Positions 5,051 to 7,879 of a stretch of DNA of 7,879 nt are shown here, piece by piece. Each line of letters opens with the position of its first letter. The first letter of the stretch is position 1. The stretch covers positions 1-7,879 of the forward strand of contig CAMLFF010000144.1 in the NCBI GenBank assembly GCA_946479185.1, given 5' to 3'. This stretch comes from an uncultured Sphingobium sp. (GTDB taxonomy: Bacteria; Pseudomonadota; Alphaproteobacteria; Sphingomonadales; Sphingomonadaceae). Below the pieces are notes generated by a model that saw only the letters and a program-made list of their open reading frames with translations, did no database searches and was not told the DNA's origin. Position numbers and translations under genes: made by a program.

Positions 5051-5425
5051 GTGGTCGATCTGTCACAATATCTGCCGATCTTGTTGTTTTTAGGTGTCGC
5101 GCTGACGCTTTCGAGCGCCTTTGTCTTCCTGCCAATGGCAGTTGGGCGCCTCACAGGATCGCACAAGCCGGATCCGGCGAAGCTGAGCGAATATGAGTGC
5201 GGCTTCCCCGCGTTCGAGGCGTCGCGCAGTCAGTTTGACGTGCGCTTCTATCTCGTCGCCATTCTCTTCATCATCTTCGATCTTGAGGCCGCCTTCCTCT
5301 TTCCTTGGGCTGTGAGTCTTGGTGAAATCGGCTGGGCTGGCTGGGCTGCGATGATGATCTTCATTTTCGAGCTGGTGCTCGGCCTTGTCTATGCCTGGAA
5401 GAAGGGAGCACTCGATTGGGAGTAG
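5051..5425 (+). CDS. nuoA: NADH-quinone oxidoreductase subunit A
   Basis: Inner-membrane subunit of respiratory complex I, in the hinge between the peripheral and membrane arms near the quinone tunnel. The 124-residue product has three predicted membrane helices (about 8-29, 65-88 and 94-116). The family loop between helices 1 and 2 is intact: [21 protein letters not shown] (48-68, with the conserved Cys50), then [15 protein letters not shown] (73-87, with the conserved acidic pair Asp77 and Glu79). The start is GTG, chosen because GAGGGG (5039-5044) lies 6 nt upstream and the N-terminus is family-like. It is the first gene of the nuo operon and overlaps nuoB by 10 bases. The upstream region, shared with bfd, carries a Fur-like site but no promoter that I can name with confidence. 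Confidence 0.96.
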   Translation: MVDLSQYLPILLFLGVALTLSSAFVFLPMAVGRLTGSHKPDPAKLSEYECGFPAFEASRSQFDVRFYLVAILFIIFDLEAAFLFPWAVSLGEIGWAGWAAMMIFIFELVLGLVYAWKKGALDWE

Positions 5426-5982
5426 AGCTTGAACGGCCAGGTACGCTGGGCGCTCCGCTGATCGGTGTGCCGCCTGCGACGCAGCCGAACCCGGAATTTT
5501 TCAACGCGCTTTCGAGCGAAGTGAGTGACAAGGGCTTCCTCGTCACCTCGACGGAAGACCTGTTCAACTGGGCGCGCACGGGCTCGCTCTGGTGGATGAC
5601 CTTCGGCCTTGCCTGCTGCGCGGTCGAGATGATCCATGTGAACATGCCACGCTATGACATGGAGCGCTTCGGCGCCGCACCGCGCGCGTCTCCGCGCCAG
5701 AGCGACGTGATGATCGTGGCTGGCACGCTGTGCAACAAAATGGCCCCTGCGCTGCGCAAGGTCTATGACCAGATGTCCGAGCCGAAATATGTGATTTCGA
5801 TGGGCTCCTGCGCCAATGGCGGTGGCTATTATCATTATAGCTATAGCGTGGTGCGTGGGTGTGATCGGGTCGTGCCTGTCGACATCTATGTGCCGGGTTG
5901 CCCGCCCACTGCCGAAGCTTTGCTTTACGGCATCATGCAGTTGCAGCGGAAAATCCGCCGCATCGGCACGATAGAGCGGTGA
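5416..5982 (+). CDS. nuoB: NADH-quinone oxidoreductase subunit B
   Basis: Peripheral-arm subunit of complex I that holds cluster N2, the last [4Fe-4S] centre before quinone. The 188-residue product has all four cluster cysteines in the expected spacing: Cys67-Cys68 (LACCAVEM), Cys132 ([10 protein letters not shown]) and Cys162 ([10 protein letters not shown]). The conserved stretch [19 protein letters not shown] (79-97) is also intact. The start is most likely TTG at 5416, inside the end of nuoA, with GGGAG (5404-5408) 7 nt upstream; no in-frame ATG exists before the conserved region, the first ATG being at residue 61. The first 35 residues are variable. nuoC follows after 10 nt. Confidence 0.96.
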   Translation: MGVELERPGTLGAPLIGVPPATQPNPEFFNALSSEVSDKGFLVTSTEDLFNWARTGSLWWMTFGLACCAVEMIHVNMPRYDMERFGAAPRASPRQSDVMIVAGTLCNKMAPALRKVYDQMSEPKYVISMGSCANGGGYYHYSYSVVRGCDRVVPVDIYVPGCPPTAEALLYGIMQLQRKIRRIGTIER

Positions 5983-5992
5983 GGGGCAAGCC

Positions 5993-6874
5993 ATGAGCAC
6001 GAAGGTTGTCAACAGCGCGCCTCTGGTCAAGCCCATCGAGGGCCTGAGCGACGCAATCGCCGCTGCGCTCGGCGCGGCAGTGATCGAAATTGTCGATGCG
6101 CATTTTGAGCTGACCGTCACTGTCGAGCGGCTTGCGCTGGCCGATGTGCTGGAAAAGTTGCGCGATCAGTTCGCCTATCAGCAGCTCATGGAGATTGCCG
6201 GAGTCGATTATCCCGAACATCCTGAGCGCTTTGAGGTTTGCTATCATCTCCTCTCGGTGACGAAAAATCATCGTCTGCGTGTGAAGGTGCGGACCGATGA
6301 AGATAAGCCGGTGCCGACTGTCACGCACCTCTGGCCCGTCGCTGGCTGGCTCGAGCGCGAAGTGTTCGACATGTATGGCGTGCTGTTCGAGGGCAATACA
6401 GACCTGCGCCGCATTCTCACCGATTATGGCTTCAAGGGCTATCCGTTCCGCAAGGATTTCCCGCTCACCGGCTATGTCGAGCTGCGCTATTCCGAAGAGC
6501 AGAAGCGCGTTGTCTATGAGCCGGTCAAACTGGCGCAGGATTTCCGCAGCTTCGATTTCATGAGCCCGTGGGAAGGCGCGCAATATGTGCTGCCGGGTGA
6601 CGAGAAGTCGCACGGTCAGGCGCCCGGCGCGCCAACGCCTGCGCCGCCTCCGCCGCCACCTCCAACGGTTGCTGAAAAGCCAGCGCCTGCGGTGGATACA
6701 CCCAAGACGACCGAGCGCCCTGAGCAGACCGGCGCGGGTGAGCCAGCCAACAAGCAGGCCGCCAAGCGCAGCGCTGCGAAAAAGGCTGGCGATGCGACGA
6801 GCGAGGCGGATGATGTGAAGCCTGCGCGCGCGCCGCGCACCCGCAAGCCCAAAGCGCCCGAGGGTGAAGCCTGA
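5993..6874 (+). CDS. nuoC: NADH-quinone oxidoreductase subunit C with long disordered tail
   Basis: Peripheral-arm subunit of complex I (30-kDa family). The 293-residue product has the normal domain at about 20-202, with the signature [28 protein letters not shown] (120-147) and [13 protein letters not shown] (149-161); the usual GHPDLRR reads GNTDLRR here. The domain ends at [17 protein letters not shown]. After that come about 90 residues with no fold: PTPA plus seven prolines in a row (218-224, bases 6644-6664), then an Ala/Lys/Glu-rich stretch with KRSAAKKAG and a basic end [15 protein letters not shown]. Typical NuoC proteins end near residue 200-220. GAGGGG lies 6 nt before the ATG. The TGA overlaps the nuoD ATG by one base. 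The tail keeps the same frame and codon style as the rest, so it is probably real coding sequence. Confidence 0.96.
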   Translation: MSTKVVNSAPLVKPIEGLSDAIAAALGAAVIEIVDAHFELTVTVERLALADVLEKLRDQFAYQQLMEIAGVDYPEHPERFEVCYHLLSVTKNHRLRVKVRTDEDKPVPTVTHLWPVAGWLEREVFDMYGVLFEGNTDLRRILTDYGFKGYPFRKDFPLTGYVELRYSEEQKRVVYEPVKLAQDFRSFDFMSPWEGAQYVLPGDEKSHGQAPGAPTPAPPPPPPPTVAEKPAPAVDTPKTTERPEQTGAGEPANKQAAKRSAAKKAGDATSEADDVKPARAPRTRKPKAPEGEA

Positions 6875-7879
6875 TGTCCGATTATCTTGAAAAGCTCGAG
6901 CATGTGTCGGACGCCGCCGATCCGACGGTGGGCGACACCGCCATCCAGAATTACACGATCAACTTCGGCCCCCAGCATCCTGCTGCACATGGCGTGCTGC
7001 GCCTTGTCATGGAGCTTGAGGGCGAGATCGTCGAGCGCTGCGATCCGCATGTTGGCCTGCTGCACCGCGGCACCGAGAAGCTGATCGAATATAAGACCTA
7101 CCTGCAGGCGCTGCCTTATTTCGACCGGCTCGATTATTGCTCGCCTCTCGCGATGGAGCATAGCTATGTGCTGGCCATCGAGAAGCTGCTGAACCTGGAA
7201 GTGCCGCTGCGCGCGCAATATCTGCGCGTGTTCTTCGCGGAGCTGACCCGCATCTGCAATCATATGCTCAACCTTGGGTCGCATGTGATGGACGTGGGCG
7301 CGATGACGCCGAACCTGTGGATGTTCGAGATCCGCGAGGATTGCCTCAATTTCTTTGAGCGCGCATCCGGCGCGCGCATGCACAGCGCCTATTTCCGCCC
7401 CGGTGGCGTGCATCAGGATGTGCCGCTCAAGCTGCTGACGGATATTGCCGACTGGCTCGACACGCGCCTGCCGCGCTTGTTCGAGGATGCGATCAGCCTG
7501 GTGGCCGATAACCGCATCTTCAAGCAGCGCAATGTCGATATTGCTGTCTGCTCGAAGGAAGATGCGTTGCGCTGGGGCTTCTCCGGCCCGATGCTGCGTG
7601 GCTCTGGCATTCCGTGGGATCTGCGCAAGTCGCAGCCCTATGATGTGTATGACCGTATGGAATTCGATGTTCCGGTCGGCACGAAATTCGATTGCTACGA
7701 CCGGTTCATGGTGCGTGTGGAAGAGGTCCGCCAGTCTGCGCGGATCATGAAGCAGTGCCTCAATGAGATGCCCGACGGGCCGATTGCTTCGCTGGATCGC
7801 AAGGTCGTGCCGCCCAAGCGCGGTGAGATGAAGCAGTCGATGGAAGCGCTGATCCATCACTTCAAGCTCTACACCGAAG
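6874..7879 (+). CDS. nuoD: NADH-quinone oxidoreductase subunit D (3' end cut by window)
   Basis: Peripheral-arm subunit of complex I (49-kDa family) that forms the quinone-binding pocket with NuoB. The first 335 codons are present and open to the window edge; family members are about 400 residues, so roughly the last 60-70 are missing. The signature [31 protein letters not shown] (58-88) is intact, as is [12 protein letters not shown] (29-40). By their spacing of 49, His39 and Tyr88 correspond to the quinone-headgroup His and Tyr of mitochondrial complex I. The visible sequence ends in [13 protein letters not shown], normal for the family. The ATG overlaps the nuoC stop (TGATG), with GAGGG (6860-6864) upstream, indicating coupling. 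nuoE and later genes are expected beyond the edge. Confidence 0.97.
   Translation, partial: MSDYLEKLEHVSDAADPTVGDTAIQNYTINFGPQHPAAHGVLRLVMELEGEIVERCDPHVGLLHRGTEKLIEYKTYLQALPYFDRLDYCSPLAMEHSYVLAIEKLLNLEVPLRAQYLRVFFAELTRICNHMLNLGSHVMDVGAMTPNLWMFEIREDCLNFFERASGARMHSAYFRPGGVHQDVPLKLLTDIADWLDTRLPRLFEDAISLVADNRIFKQRNVDIAVCSKEDALRWGFSGPMLRGSGIPWDLRKSQPYDVYDRMEFDVPVGTKFDCYDRFMVRVEEVRQSARIMKQCLNEMPDGPIASLDRKVVPPKRGEMKQSMEALIHHFKLYTE

Noticed and set aside
4836..5135. Upstream extension of the bfd frame by 100 codons
   Set aside because: The extension runs through the intergenic region into nuoA and has no conservation-like features; Bfd proteins start at the MIVCICN sequence.
5389..6120. 243-codon open frame on the - strand across nuoA, nuoB and nuoC
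   Set aside because: Mirror frame of conserved nuo genes in GC-rich DNA; no family features.
6616..7860. 414-codon open frame on the - strand across nuoC and nuoD
   Set aside because: It is antisense to two strongly conserved complex I genes, has His/Arg/Ile-rich shadow composition, no recognisable family and no promoter or binding site in support.

Overview
This window reads as an ordinary, gene-dense stretch of chromosome from an alphaproteobacterium, most likely a sphingomonad (Sphingomonadales). The grounds are the GC-rich codon use, the residue-level style of EF-P, NuoB and NuoD, a NuoC with a long Ala/Pro/Lys tail, and the neighbourhood thiE / efp / suhB. This placement is inferred from reading the proteins; no search was run. 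I see no mobile genes, CRISPR array, tRNA or rRNA. Nothing here looks like a wholly new system. The novelty, if any, is in regulation and in a non-coding repeat element.

Layout. Bases 1-335 hold no convincing gene but contain a nested inverted-repeat element (35-306) ending just before thiE. On the + strand thiE (thiamine phosphate synthase) is followed after 5 nt by a small secreted TPM-domain protein. Converging on them is a short DUF465/YdcH-like gene on the - strand. It shares a 5' region with the divergent efp gene. efp (elongation factor P), a small exported two-cysteine protein of unknown function and an inositol-monophosphatase-family gene (suhB) form a + strand group that ends at a strong bidirectional hairpin terminator (3910-3945).

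On the other side of that terminator are two - strand iron genes, bfr (haem-type bacterioferritin) and, upstream of it, bfd (the [2Fe-2S] ferredoxin that reduces bacterioferritin to release iron). A near-perfect Fur-box palindrome lies in the gap upstream of bfr. A weaker Fur-like site lies at almost the same distance upstream of bfd, in the region shared with the nuo operon. From 5051 to the end are the first four genes of respiratory complex I, nuoA-nuoB-nuoC-nuoD, tightly packed with overlaps; nuoD is cut by the window edge.

How the parts fit: bfr and bfd store and release iron; complex I is a large consumer of Fe-S clusters and shares an intergenic region with bfd, so coordinated iron control is plausible. 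EF-P relieves ribosome stalling at consecutive prolines, and nuoC in this same window encodes seven prolines in a row, so efficient complex I synthesis here may depend on EF-P. Translation starts are often non-standard: TTG for the TPM gene and nuoB, GTG for nuoA, and a probably leaderless bfd.
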